Origin: Pseudomonadota bacterium
GTDB taxonomy: Bacteria; Pseudomonadota; Alphaproteobacteria; Rickettsiales; Rickettsiaceae
Length of the DNA stretch: 9,460 nt
Direction: 5' to 3'
Assembly: GCA_021804505.1 (NCBI GenBank)
Contig: JAJZHL010000026.1
Location: 1 to 9,460, forward strand
The notes below the pieces were generated by a model, which made no database searches, was not told the origin of the DNA, and was given only the letters and a program-made list of their open reading frames with translations. Below are positions 1 through 7,871 of this stretch, piece after piece. Position 1 is the first letter of the stretch; each line of letters begins with the position of its first letter. Made by a program: the position numbers and the translations under genes.

Positions 1-1657
1 GATCTAATATTTCGCACCCTCCACCTAAAGCAAAACCGGCCGCACAACTTACAATATTAACCCTTGAATATTTAAGCCTCATCATAGTTTGCTGCCCAAG
101 CTTAAGGAACTCTTCTAATTTGGTAAAATCTTTATTTTGTATATAATTACCCATTAGTTTTAAGTCAGCCCCTGCGGAGAAATAGTTATTTAATGAAGCT
201 ATGTATAAATGTTGTTCTCTTTCTTCTGCAAGATCTATGGCTTTAAGCAAAAGATTAAAGACATTTTCATCCAAGCAATTGGCTTTTGTGCTAATAGTGA
301 AGACGAGCCTATCTTGGTATAGCGTAAGTCTCGCAGAATTATTTTCTAGGAGTATCTTTGAAGTCTCCAGCATCAAGCCATTAGGGTGAAACTTGCTTAA
401 ATCTAGCTTTTTATAGGACTCTTTATCAATATATTCTGGTAAGGGAATATTTGCTGCAGCAGCTTGCTCTTTTAACCATTCAAAACCACCATGTATGTTA
501 CGCAGTAATAATTCAAATGGTCCAACCTTCCAACTATAGCCAAGAATCATTGCCATATCTATGTCATATGCGTTATCTGCAGCAGAAGGAATTAAGTTTC
601 CTATATATAAATAAAACTGTACTGTAATTTCCTGAAAAAATTTACCATAAACGGAACCACTAGATAGTAATTCATTAATAGAATTAAATTCCTCAGATAC
701 TGATTCAATAGGGCTATATGATAAATCTGTTAAATTGATCACTTCTTTAAGCTTTTTCCCGTTTATTACAGACATACGATAAAACCCGCCAAGGCCCTTA
801 CGACCAATTAGGTGATTTTGCATCATCTTGTCAAGAATAGGAGAAGGTAGGTAAACCTTCTGGTAATCATCATTAGCTGGCAAATTTTCTACTAAAGAAT
901 TGGAAATCAATTTCATTACATCATGACCTATTAGGTCATACAAGCCAAAAATCCCCGTACTTGGAAATAGAAACATTTTGGTAAAAATATTATCTATAAT
1001 CACTGGATTTAAGTTTGCTTTTATTGCTTTCCTTACAACCAGTTCTAATAAGTAACAACCAACTCTATTAGCAATAAACCCAGGGGTATCATGACATTTC
1101 ACTATAGTTTTACCCAAATCCTTTACCAGGAAGTCCGATATTCTTCCTATAACTTCGGGGCTAATAATATCATCTATGACAAGTTCTAGTAGCTCCATAT
1201 ATCTTGGGGGATTGAAAAAATGGCTAATAACAAACCTAGATTTCACAGTATGTGGCAGCTTTTCTTTGAGTTTTTCTAAAGGTAATGTTGAAGTATTAGA
1301 GGCCACAATGGCATCTTTCTTCAAATAAGGCATTATCTTTTCATAAAGTTGGTGTTTGATATCAAGCCTTTCAATGACAGCTTCAATGATTAAATCGCAT
1401 TCTGTGATCAATTTTAGGTCGTCTTCTAGATTGCCGATAGTTATATATGAAAGCTTGCTAGGGTGCGATAAAACAGCAGGATGCCTACTTGGCATAGTAT
1501 CCAGCGCTTTTTGTGTAATAGCATTACGGTTGCTTGGGTCACTACTTGCTATATCTAGCAACAGTACCTGATGTGAAGAATTAGCTATCAGGGCTGCAAT
1601 CCCAGACCCCATCACCCCGGCACCAATTACACAAACTTTTTTTATTTTATTTTTCAT
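1..1657 (-). CDS. FadN-type 3-hydroxyacyl-CoA dehydrogenase / enoyl-CoA hydratase, C-terminus beyond window
   Basis: This is a bifunctional beta-oxidation enzyme: NAD-dependent 3-hydroxyacyl-CoA dehydrogenase fused to a crotonase (enoyl-CoA hydratase) domain. The frame is open without a stop for 552 codons from the ATG at 1657 to the left edge, so the C-terminus is missing. Visible motifs are the Rossmann loop GAGVMGSG (residues 12-19), SNTST (about 118-122), the catalytic region [13 protein letters not shown] with its His and Glu (about 146-158), and [10 protein letters not shown] (about 188-197). A second dehydrogenase helical domain includes [12 protein letters not shown]. The crotonase part starts near residue 415, with FSAGADL (about 492-498) and the oxyanion-type GFALGGGCE near the edge. 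Dehydrogenase first and crotonase second is the order of Bacillus FadN, opposite to E. coli FadB. The start lies 9 bp after the preceding gene's stop, with AAGGG directly before the ATG. It is the last visible member of the leftward operon. The family call is firm; substrate chain length is unknown. Confidence 0.93.
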   Translation of the reverse strand, partial: MKNKIKKVCVIGAGVMGSGIAALIANSSHQVLLLDIASSDPSNRNAITQKALDTMPSRHPAVLSHPSKLSYITIGNLEDDLKLITECDLIIEAVIERLDIKHQLYEKIMPYLKKDAIVASNTSTLPLEKLKEKLPHTVKSRFVISHFFNPPRYMELLELVIDDIISPEVIGRISDFLVKDLGKTIVKCHDTPGFIANRVGCYLLELVVRKAIKANLNPVIIDNIFTKMFLFPSTGIFGLYDLIGHDVMKLISNSLVENLPANDDYQKVYLPSPILDKMMQNHLIGRKGLGGFYRMSVINGKKLKEVINLTDLSYSPIESVSEEFNSINELLSSGSVYGKFFQEITVQFYLYIGNLIPSAADNAYDIDMAMILGYSWKVGPFELLLRNIHGGFEWLKEQAAAANIPLPEYIDKESYKKLDLSKFHPNGLMLETSKILLENNSARLTLYQDRLVFTISTKANCLDENVFNLLLKAIDLAEEREQHLYIASLNNYFSAGADLKLMGNYIQNKDFTKLEEFLKLGQQTMMRLKYSRVNIVSCAAGFALGGGCEILD

Positions 1658-1666
1658 CCCTTAAAC

Positions 1667-2386
1667 TTACCTGTGTTTACTATCGCCTTTGAGTGGTACC
1701 CCCATTATAGCACTTCCTTTTGGTGCTCTTTTAACAATCAAATCCTCCGAGCCTTTCATCGTTGATTTAGCAAGAGACACCAATTTACTTTCTTCATTTT
1801 TGTTCTCAAAAAAACTAGCTAAACTAGTAATTCCAAGTTTTTTAAAAAACTCAGCTAATGGTTTCCATCCGGTATCTTTGAGAGTAACATCTTGTTTCGG
1901 AAGTATCTCATCTATTTTATCAAGACTTGTATCTTGTACCACTTCAATAACATCGTCCAACTTAGCATTTCTATCCTGAAGCTGCTGAGCCATTTTCACA
2001 AAGCTGCTTTCTTTTGCTACTCCTTTCATAGCTTGATCTAACTGTAGAGAATTGGGATGAAGATTATTATTTTCAAGTAAATAATGATCTCTCGCCTTAG
2101 TCAACTCCTTGTCTATCTCACTTATATAACCATCAAGATTATCTCTCAAGGTTGAGATTAACGTATTAACCCTTTGCTGGTCAAGACCTGGTGCATAATG
2201 ACCTAGCCCATCAAGTAAGTTGCCCAGGTCTTCTTTTATATCTGCCTTTAGTTCTTTATTATTACGTTCTCCTGTATGTTCGTTGTTCTTGTTTTTTACA
2301 TATATGCCTACCGATTCTTTCAAAAATGCTGCCACCAGCTCTTCTTCGCTTTTTATACTATCAGCCTCTTTAATATTTTTTCTCAT
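1667..2386 (-). CDS. Unknown protein, 239 aa; tandem paralog A
   Basis: I do not recognise a named family. The protein is highly charged, probably mostly helical, and has no signal peptide or membrane segment. It is clearly a paralog of the gene just upstream at 2420-3073. Shared blocks include an N-terminal SEEELVAAFLKESVGIYV (13-30), a central LDQQRVNTLISTLRDNLDGY (68-87) followed by DKELTKARDHYL, KMAQQL (131-136), and a C-terminal KDTGWKPLAEFFKKLGI (170-186) with FFENKNEESKL. Relative to the paralog it carries 26 extra residues, about 141-166, rich in Asp, Val and Ile. Residues 177-197 hold a short internal repeat (LAEFFKKLGI then LASFFENKN). The C-terminal tail is basic (KR, PLKGDSKHR). 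The start is supported by GAGGTAG seven to nine bases upstream. It lies 33 bp after its paralog and 9 bp before the FadN-like gene, so co-transcription is likely. A structural, host-directed or stress role is possible, but nothing in the sequence decides between them. Confidence 0.85.
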   Translation of the reverse strand: MRKNIKEADSIKSEEELVAAFLKESVGIYVKNKNNEHTGERNNKELKADIKEDLGNLLDGLGHYAPGLDQQRVNTLISTLRDNLDGYISEIDKELTKARDHYLLENNNLHPNSLQLDQAMKGVAKESSFVKMAQQLQDRNAKLDDVIEVVQDTSLDKIDEILPKQDVTLKDTGWKPLAEFFKKLGITSLASFFENKNEESKLVSLAKSTMKGSEDLIVKRAPKGSAIMGVPLKGDSKHR

Positions 2387-2419
2387 AGCCTACCTCATAA
2401 TTTTAGTTGTTACGTTATA

Positions 2420-3073
2420 CTATTTGGAGAAGTTATTCCTACCAGCACTTTTTGCTGACAGAGGGTCTACAGCAGCACCTTTCTTTTCGTCTGACGATAA
2501 TGTTTTAACACCAAAAATCTTAAGAGCTTCAGCCATTGGTTTAGCCTGAATTGCCAATTTACTTTCTTCGTTCTTTTTCTCAAAAAAATCAGCTAATTTA
2601 GGTATTCCTAGTTCTTTGAAAAAATCGGCTAATTGTTTCCACCCTGTGTCTTTTATAATAGCGTCCTGCTCTTTAAGCTGCTGAGCCATTTTGCCAAATC
2701 TGCTCTTATGTCCTACTATGGCCATTGCTTCATTTAGTTCGGTATCAGGATGTTGTACCAAATATGCGTCTCTATCTTTAATTAATTCTTTATCCACTGC
2801 CTCCATATAACTGTCCAGATTATCTCTTATGGTGGAAAGTAAATTATTCACTCGTTCCTGATCAAGCTTTTCTGTGTAATCAGGTAATCCAGCGAGCAAC
2901 TCCATAAATTGTTCTTTTACATCGTCTCTTACCTCTTTACTACTAGCTTCCAGTTGGTGATCCCAACTCTTTCTCATAACATATAAACCTACTGACTCAC
3001 TAATGAACTTTGATACCAACTCTTGTTCACTATTTATAAGATCCTTATCTCTGATACCTTCTCTTCTTGTCAT
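2420..3073 (-). CDS. Unknown protein, 217 aa; tandem paralog B
   Basis: No family is recognised. It is the shorter member of a tandem pair with the gene at 1667-2386. Colinear conserved blocks are SEQELVSKFISESVGLYV (15-32), LDQERVNNLLSTIRDNLDSY (70-89), DKELIKDRDAYL (94-105), KMAQQL (128-133) and KDTGWKQLADFFKELGI (141-157). Residues 147-170 form two head-to-tail copies of a 12-residue unit, QLADFFKELGIP and KLADFFEKKNEE. This suggests a small helical-hairpin repeat next to the C-terminus. The last 45 residues diverge from the paralog. There is no signal peptide or transmembrane segment, so the default location is cytoplasmic. The start is preceded by a G-rich AAGGGGTGGGG that can act as the ribosome site. 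It lies 10 bp after tmk, within the same leftward operon. The open frame and conserved paralogy make the gene real; its function is unknown. Confidence 0.86.
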   Translation of the reverse strand: MTRREGIRDKDLINSEQELVSKFISESVGLYVMRKSWDHQLEASSKEVRDDVKEQFMELLAGLPDYTEKLDQERVNNLLSTIRDNLDSYMEAVDKELIKDRDAYLVQHPDTELNEAMAIVGHKSRFGKMAQQLKEQDAIIKDTGWKQLADFFKELGIPKLADFFEKKNEESKLAIQAKPMAEALKIFGVKTLSSDEKKGAAVDPLSAKSAGRNNFSK

Positions 3074-3083
3074 ACCCCACCCC

Positions 3084-3710
3084 TTAATTTATTATTATAC
3101 TAATGCTTGCTTTGACTATATCATGAATTTCTTCTACACTAAGACCAGCAGCATCAATTTTTACTATTCGATCAGAAAATCTTTCTGATAACCTTAAAAA
3201 GCCTTGATAAACTTTATTATGAAACTCCATATCCATACTCTCAAACTTATTGTTATCTCCTCTAGCTAGCGCTCGCTCTAGCGCAATCTCTGGTTTGATA
3301 TCAATAACAAAAGTAATATCAGGCATAATAGATGATATTAGAGATTGATGTAGGCTGTATACTAAATCTATCCCTACATGCTCATTTTGCCCTTGATAAC
3401 AAGCAGTCGAATCGACAAATCTGTCACAAATTACCCAAATACCATCATTTAGTTTAGGGATAATTCTTTTATGCACATGCTCTGACCGAGCCGCCATAAC
3501 TTGCAATAATTCAGACACAGGGAGCAGATCTTCGTGTATCAAAATATTACGCATTTTTTCAGCCGCTTCAGTGCCGCCGACTTCACGCGTTAAATCTGCC
3601 TGGATATTTCTTGATAATAAGTACTTATGTAATAGAGCACTTTGAGTAGACTTTCCACAACCTTCTATCCCTTCAAAGGTTATGAATTTGCCTTTTTTAC
3701 CTTTGGACAT
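3084..3710 (-). CDS. tmk: Thymidylate kinase (dTMP kinase)
   Basis: This enzyme phosphorylates dTMP to dTDP with ATP, an essential cytoplasmic step in dTTP synthesis. The 208-residue length is normal. The P-loop is GIEGCGKST (residues 14-22). The dTMP-binding motif appears as TREVGGT (41-47), with Val where many family members have Pro. CDRFVDSTACYQG (95-107) is the DR motif of the substrate pocket. The LID region is ALARGDNNKFE (about 145-155). The ATG lies inside the end of the upstream zapE gene, with a 14-bp overlap, so translational coupling is likely; no strong separate ribosome site is visible. It is followed after 10 bp by the first of two paralogous unknown genes. The Pro-to-Val change is probably a lineage variant and I do not read it as loss of function. 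Confidence 0.97.
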   Translation of the reverse strand: MSKGKKGKFITFEGIEGCGKSTQSALLHKYLLSRNIQADLTREVGGTEAAEKMRNILIHEDLLPVSELLQVMAARSEHVHKRIIPKLNDGIWVICDRFVDSTACYQGQNEHVGIDLVYSLHQSLISSIMPDITFVIDIKPEIALERALARGDNNKFESMDMEFHNKVYQGFLRLSERFSDRIVKIDAAGLSVEEIHDIVKASISIIIN

Positions 3711-4752
3711 ATGACTGGCTATTCATTTCATGTAATCTTGAAATAGTTCTTTTAAACTCATCGTTACGAAGGCCGTTTTGATATATTTTCATCGGTTCTT
3801 CTTTTAAGGTCATAAACAATATAACTTTATAAAAGTAAGCATTGTCAATAAAGTTGATAAATCTTACCGCAATATCAGAATTAGCAGGGTCTATTATATC
3901 AACATTTTCTACCATTATTACAGTAAATTTTTGACACAAATTAACATAATCAGCATACCCTAGCTCTCTAACAAATAGTTCATTAAAGTCTGTTACTAAT
4001 GTGCTATTACTTGCCATTTTAAAAGGAATTTTTCGCCCAAATACCTCTATTTCTATTGGCAATAATTTATTATCACTACTTAATTCTGTAACTATCTTCT
4101 GTATTTCAGGCTTTGTTTCTTCATTAATCGGATAAATTATTCGCCTAGAGAGCTGCAAAACTTTATCTAGCCTATAATCGTGTTGGTTATCGAGGTAAAT
4201 TACTTCAAACTTATCATAGATCTCTTTAATTACTGGTAAAAAAGAGCTACGTTGCAACCCATCTTTGTATAAATCTTCTGGTTTTGTATTACTAGTAATA
4301 AAGATAAAGATGTTACACTTGATCAACTCAAGCAATAGCGGTCCTACTATCATTGCATCCGTTATGTCCTTGATTTCAAACTCGTCTATACATATTACTT
4401 TTACTTTTTTAGCATAATTTGCAGCAATTTTCTTAATACTCTGATTTGTAGATTCTGTAGTAGAACGAAGCGAATGTATATCCTGGTGTACTGATTGCAT
4501 TAAATTTTGATAATGCAGCATCAGCTTTTTAGGGCCAAGCATTTGAAAGAAATGTTGCATTAATATTGTTTTACCGGTACCTACACTACCGTACAGATAT
4601 ATGCCGCTATTTTGAGCAGTGCGGTCAGCAAAAAAGTTAAATAATGAATTGCTTTTACCGATTTCTTTAGCAAATAGCTTAATTCTATCTAACACTAATA
4701 ATTGCTTTTTATCTAGCAAAGTTTCGGGTATAGGCAGGCTTTGTATTAACAT
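3697..4752 (-). CDS. zapE: ZapE / AFG1-family AAA+ ATPase
   Basis: This is a P-loop ATPase of the ZapE/AFG1 (LACE1) family. In E. coli ZapE is linked to division-ring stability, and mitochondrial AFG1 to protein quality control; the role here is inferred from the family. Numbered from the ATG at 4752 (351 aa), Walker A is GSVGTGKT (55-62) and Walker B is VICIDEF (119-125) with Asp123-Glu124. Sensor 1 is ITSN (152-155). The family signature LYKDGLQRSSFLPVI follows, with Arg168 a candidate arginine finger. A DYRL motif and the C-terminal RFINFIDNAYF block also fit. The frame stays open upstream to a GTG at 4812, but that codon lies upstream of the -10 box of a good promoter (4796-4801), so I take the ATG at 4752. 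It has only a weak ribosome site. This is the first gene of the leftward operon and overlaps tmk by 14 bp. Confidence 0.92.
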   Translation of the reverse strand: MLIQSLPIPETLLDKKQLLVLDRIKLFAKEIGKSNSLFNFFADRTAQNSGIYLYGSVGTGKTILMQHFFQMLGPKKLMLHYQNLMQSVHQDIHSLRSTTESTNQSIKKIAANYAKKVKVICIDEFEIKDITDAMIVGPLLLELIKCNIFIFITSNTKPEDLYKDGLQRSSFLPVIKEIYDKFEVIYLDNQHDYRLDKVLQLSRRIIYPINEETKPEIQKIVTELSSDNKLLPIEIEVFGRKIPFKMASNSTLVTDFNELFVRELGYADYVNLCQKFTVIMVENVDIIDPANSDIAVRFINFIDNAYFYKVILFMTLKEEPMKIYQNGLRNDEFKRTISRLHEMNSQSYVQR

Positions 4753-4795
4753 TATTATAAAAAGTTCTGGTTGTAATCTCACTTTTCTCTGGATA

Positions 4796-4823
4796 AGTAT
4801 AGTTGTAAGCACTTAGGTGTAAA
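4796..4823 (-). promoter_or_regulatory. Sigma70-type promoter for the zapE-tmk operon
   Basis: Read on the minus strand, TTTACA (4823-4818) and TATACT (4801-4796) are separated by 16 bp. Each box matches the consensus at five of six positions. Transcription would start near 4789, about 37 bases before the zapE ATG at 4752. It is the best promoter match upstream of the leftward genes, and it argues against the GTG at 4812 as the zapE start. The assignment is by consensus only. Confidence 0.6.
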
Positions 4824-4866
4824 CAATATTTTCTTATACAAAAAATAAAAATTTTTCTTTCCATCT

Positions 4867-4897
4867 CTTGAACTGGAATAAATCAAGCATATATACT
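4867..4897 (+). promoter_or_regulatory. groESL promoter, sigma70 with possible overlapping heat-shock (sigma32) type
   Basis: TTGAAC (4868-4873) and TATACT (4892-4897), 18 bp apart, fit a sigma70 promoter. The same segment also reads CTTGAAC (4867-4873), 13 bp, then GCATATAT (4887-4894). That resembles the sigma32 heat-shock pattern CTTGAAA...CCCCATnT with a degenerate -10. Transcription would start near 4902-4905, about 36 bases before the groES ATG. I see no CIRCE inverted repeat (TTAGCACTC-N9-GAGTGCTAA), so HrcA control is not supported. The leftward zapE promoter is less than 80 bp away and diverges from this one. Confidence 0.55.
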
Positions 4898-4929
4898 GTT
4901 TATACATTTATAAGCGCTAAATAATATAT

Positions 4930-4934
4930 GGAGG
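4930..4934 (+). promoter_or_regulatory. Shine-Dalgarno site deciding the groES start
   Basis: GGAGG is followed after five bases by the ATG at 4940. An in-frame ATG at 4928 overlaps this site and has no ribosome site of its own. Translation from 4940 also gives the canonical GroES N-terminus [10 protein letters not shown]. Confidence 0.85.
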
Positions 4935-4939
4935 TACAA

Positions 4940-5227
4940 ATGTCTTTTAGACCATTACACGATAGAATTGCCGTTAAACCAATTCAGCAAGAAGAAAAAA
5001 CACAAGGGGGTATTATTATTCCTGATACAGCTAAAGAAAAACCAATGCAAGGTGAAGTAATTGCTGTTGGCAAGGGTACTATAAGTGAAAATGGTACTTT
5101 GCGCCCATTAGAAATCAAAGTTGGAGATAAGGTTCTTTATGGCAAATGGTCAGGCACAGAAGTAAAAGTTGATGGCCTGGAGTTGATTATCATGAAAGAA
5201 AGCGATGTGATGGGAATAATAAGCTAA
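4940..5227 (+). CDS. groES: Co-chaperonin GroES (Hsp10)
   Basis: GroES forms the heptameric lid that caps GroEL and closes the folding chamber in the cytoplasm. The product is 95 residues, the normal length. It starts [12 protein letters not shown] and has the mobile-loop region [18 protein letters not shown] (about 17-34), with the IIIP segment that contacts GroEL. The beta-barrel core has GEVIAVGKG and the conserved [18 protein letters not shown]. It ends ESDVMGIIS, typical of the family. The start at 4940 follows from the GGAGG site rather than the in-frame ATG at 4928. It is the first gene of the groES-groEL operon, 35 bp before groEL. Expression is probably from the promoter near 4867-4897. 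Confidence 0.98.
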   Translation: MSFRPLHDRIAVKPIQQEEKTQGGIIIPDTAKEKPMQGEVIAVGKGTISENGTLRPLEIKVGDKVLYGKWSGTEVKVDGLELIIMKESDVMGIIS

Positions 5228-5238
5228 ATTATTTATAA

Positions 5239-6921
<1,683 letters not shown>

Positions 6922-6958
6922 TCCTGCAAACACTAATTTTCATTAATTGCTTTTCTGG

Positions 6959-6978
6959 ATCCCCGCCTTCGCGGGGAT
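6959..6978. repeat. Short GC-rich palindrome resembling a dispersed rickettsial repeat core
   Basis: ATCCCCGC and GCGGGGAT form a perfect 8-bp stem around the loop CTTC. It is much more GC-rich than the DNA around it. The wider string CTGGATCCCCGCCTTCGCGGGGATGACA (given here in outline, 6955-6982) resembles a palindrome that I recall as scattered through Rickettsia and related genomes. No T-run follows on either strand, so it is a poor intrinsic terminator, though it could protect the groESL transcript 3' end. Confidence 0.6.
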
Positions 6979-7004
6979 GACATCAAACGTCTGAGGGGAT
7001 GTCA
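6978..7004. repeat. 7-bp inverted repeat next to the GC-rich palindrome
   Basis: TGACATC (6978-6984) and GATGTCA (6998-7004) are perfect inverted copies with a 13-base loop. The first arm abuts the preceding stem, and GGGGATG recurs directly at 6973-6979 and 6995-7001. The two structures together may be one compound repeat of about 50 bp. It could instead be chance overlap of a short repeat. Confidence 0.4.
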
Positions 7005-7020
7005 ACTAAAGCCAAGCCTT

Positions 7021-7056
7021 TGCTATTATCGAATATGCCTATTTTCGATAATAGCA
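7021..7056. repeat. 13-bp perfect hairpin in the groEL-scoA spacer
   Basis: TGCTATTATCGAA (7021-7033) and TTCGATAATAGCA (7044-7056) are perfect inverted copies with a 10-base loop. The stem is long enough to fold stably despite low G+C. It is not followed by a T-run, so a Rho-independent terminator is unlikely. Alternatives are an RNA-processing hairpin at the end of the groESL message, a dimeric protein-binding site ahead of scoA, or the core of a mobile palindromic element. Confidence 0.6.
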
Positions 7057-7105
7057 TGTACACTACAAGAGTTATCATAATACCATCCCTATTAGCACAA
7101 AGTCA

Positions 7106-7134
7106 TTGACTTCTTCGTCTTAGGGTTATATCTG
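7106..7134 (+). promoter_or_regulatory. Possible promoter for scoAB
   Basis: TTGACT (7106-7111) is a good -35 box. The -10 is less clear: TATATC (7127-7132) at 15 bp, or TATCTG (7129-7134) at 17 bp. Transcription would begin near 7140, about 25 bases before the scoA ATG at 7165. The position fits, but the weak -10 keeps this tentative. Confidence 0.4.
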
Positions 7135-7164
7135 TGTAAATTAATATAATTTGCAAGATGTACA

Positions 7165-7869
7165 ATGAATAAACTATACCCTTCCTCTGAGTTAGCACTT
7201 GCGGGATTGTTGCATGATGGAATGACTATTATGGCCGGTGGTTTTGGGCTGTGTGGTATACCTGAAAACCTGATAAATGCTATACTAGAATTTAAGGTTA
7301 AGAACCTAACAATAATAAGTAATAATTGTGGCATAGATGATTGCGGTCTGGGTTTACTATTGCAAACAAATCAAATCAAAAAGATGATTTCTTCATATGT
7401 AGGAGAAAATAAGCTCTTTGAACAGCAATATATAGATGGCACGCTAGAAGTAGAATTCAACCCACAAGGTACCCTGGCAGAAAGGATTAGAGCTGCAGGA
7501 GCTGGTATCCCTGCTTTTTATACTCGTACAGGTATTGGTACTATAGTAGCAGAAGGAAAGGAAGTACGAGAGTTTAACGGTCAAAAATATCTAATGGAAA
7601 AAGCTCTATTTGCAGACCTAGCAATTATTAAGGGGCAGAAAAGCGATTATAGTGGTAACATTATATATAACAAAACAGCACAGAACTTTAATCCTATAAT
7701 GGCAATGGCAGCAACCACAACCGTTTGTGAAGTTGAGGAAGTGGTAGAAAATGGCACACTTGATGCTAATCATATACATACATCAAATATCTTTGTACAC
7801 CGAGTGGTAGTGGGGGAGAAATATGAAAAACGTATAGAGCGTGTAACAACGAGAGCAAGGCAGGTATAA
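7165..7869 (+). CDS. scoA: 3-oxoacid CoA-transferase subunit A (ScoA-like)
   Basis: This is the alpha subunit of a heterodimeric family I CoA-transferase, most like succinyl-CoA:3-ketoacid CoA-transferase. That enzyme moves CoA between succinyl-CoA and acetoacetate, interconverting acetoacetate and acetoacetyl-CoA in the cytoplasm. The 234-residue length is typical. The N-terminal [20 protein letters not shown] (18-37) is the family hallmark, followed by [13 protein letters not shown]. The glycine-rich [15 protein letters not shown] and ADLAIIKG further on also match. The ATG at 7165 gives the standard N-terminus, although its ribosome site is weak. The B subunit follows after 2 bp, so the two are translationally coupled. 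A related family I enzyme (AtoDA acetate CoA-transferase) is possible, but the motifs fit the Sco branch better. Confidence 0.94.
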   Translation: MNKLYPSSELALAGLLHDGMTIMAGGFGLCGIPENLINAILEFKVKNLTIISNNCGIDDCGLGLLLQTNQIKKMISSYVGENKLFEQQYIDGTLEVEFNPQGTLAERIRAAGAGIPAFYTRTGIGTIVAEGKEVREFNGQKYLMEKALFADLAIIKGQKSDYSGNIIYNKTAQNFNPIMAMAATTTVCEVEEVVENGTLDANHIHTSNIFVHRVVVGEKYEKRIERVTTRARQV

Positions 7870-7871
7870 AA

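Noticed and set aside
2191..2549. Plus-strand hydrophobic reading frames of 60-109 aa
   Set aside because: They are the complement of charged helical codons in the two paralogs; the apparent membrane-like sequence (Leu/Phe-rich) is what antisense of Lys/Glu-rich coding gives.
3094..3099. TATAAT on the minus strand as an internal promoter for paralog B
   Set aside because: The -10 is perfect, but no acceptable -35 lies 15-19 bp upstream, and such hexamers are common in AT-rich DNA.
4753..4812. Longer zapE starting at GTG 4812 (371 aa)
   Set aside because: The GTG lies upstream of the -10 box of a good promoter at 4796-4823. The added N-terminus has no family features, and the ATG at 4752 gives a normal ZapE length.
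4898..4930. CIRCE (HrcA operator) before groES
   Set aside because: Only a short AGCGCT palindrome is present; the 9-bp CIRCE arms are absent.
4928..4939. Longer groES from the ATG at 4928
   Set aside because: The ATG overlaps the GGAGG ribosome site of the ATG at 4940, and the extra MEVQ is not part of canonical GroES.
6959..6978. Rho-independent terminator for groESL
   Set aside because: The stem is good, but no T-run follows on either strand; it is kept as a repeat.
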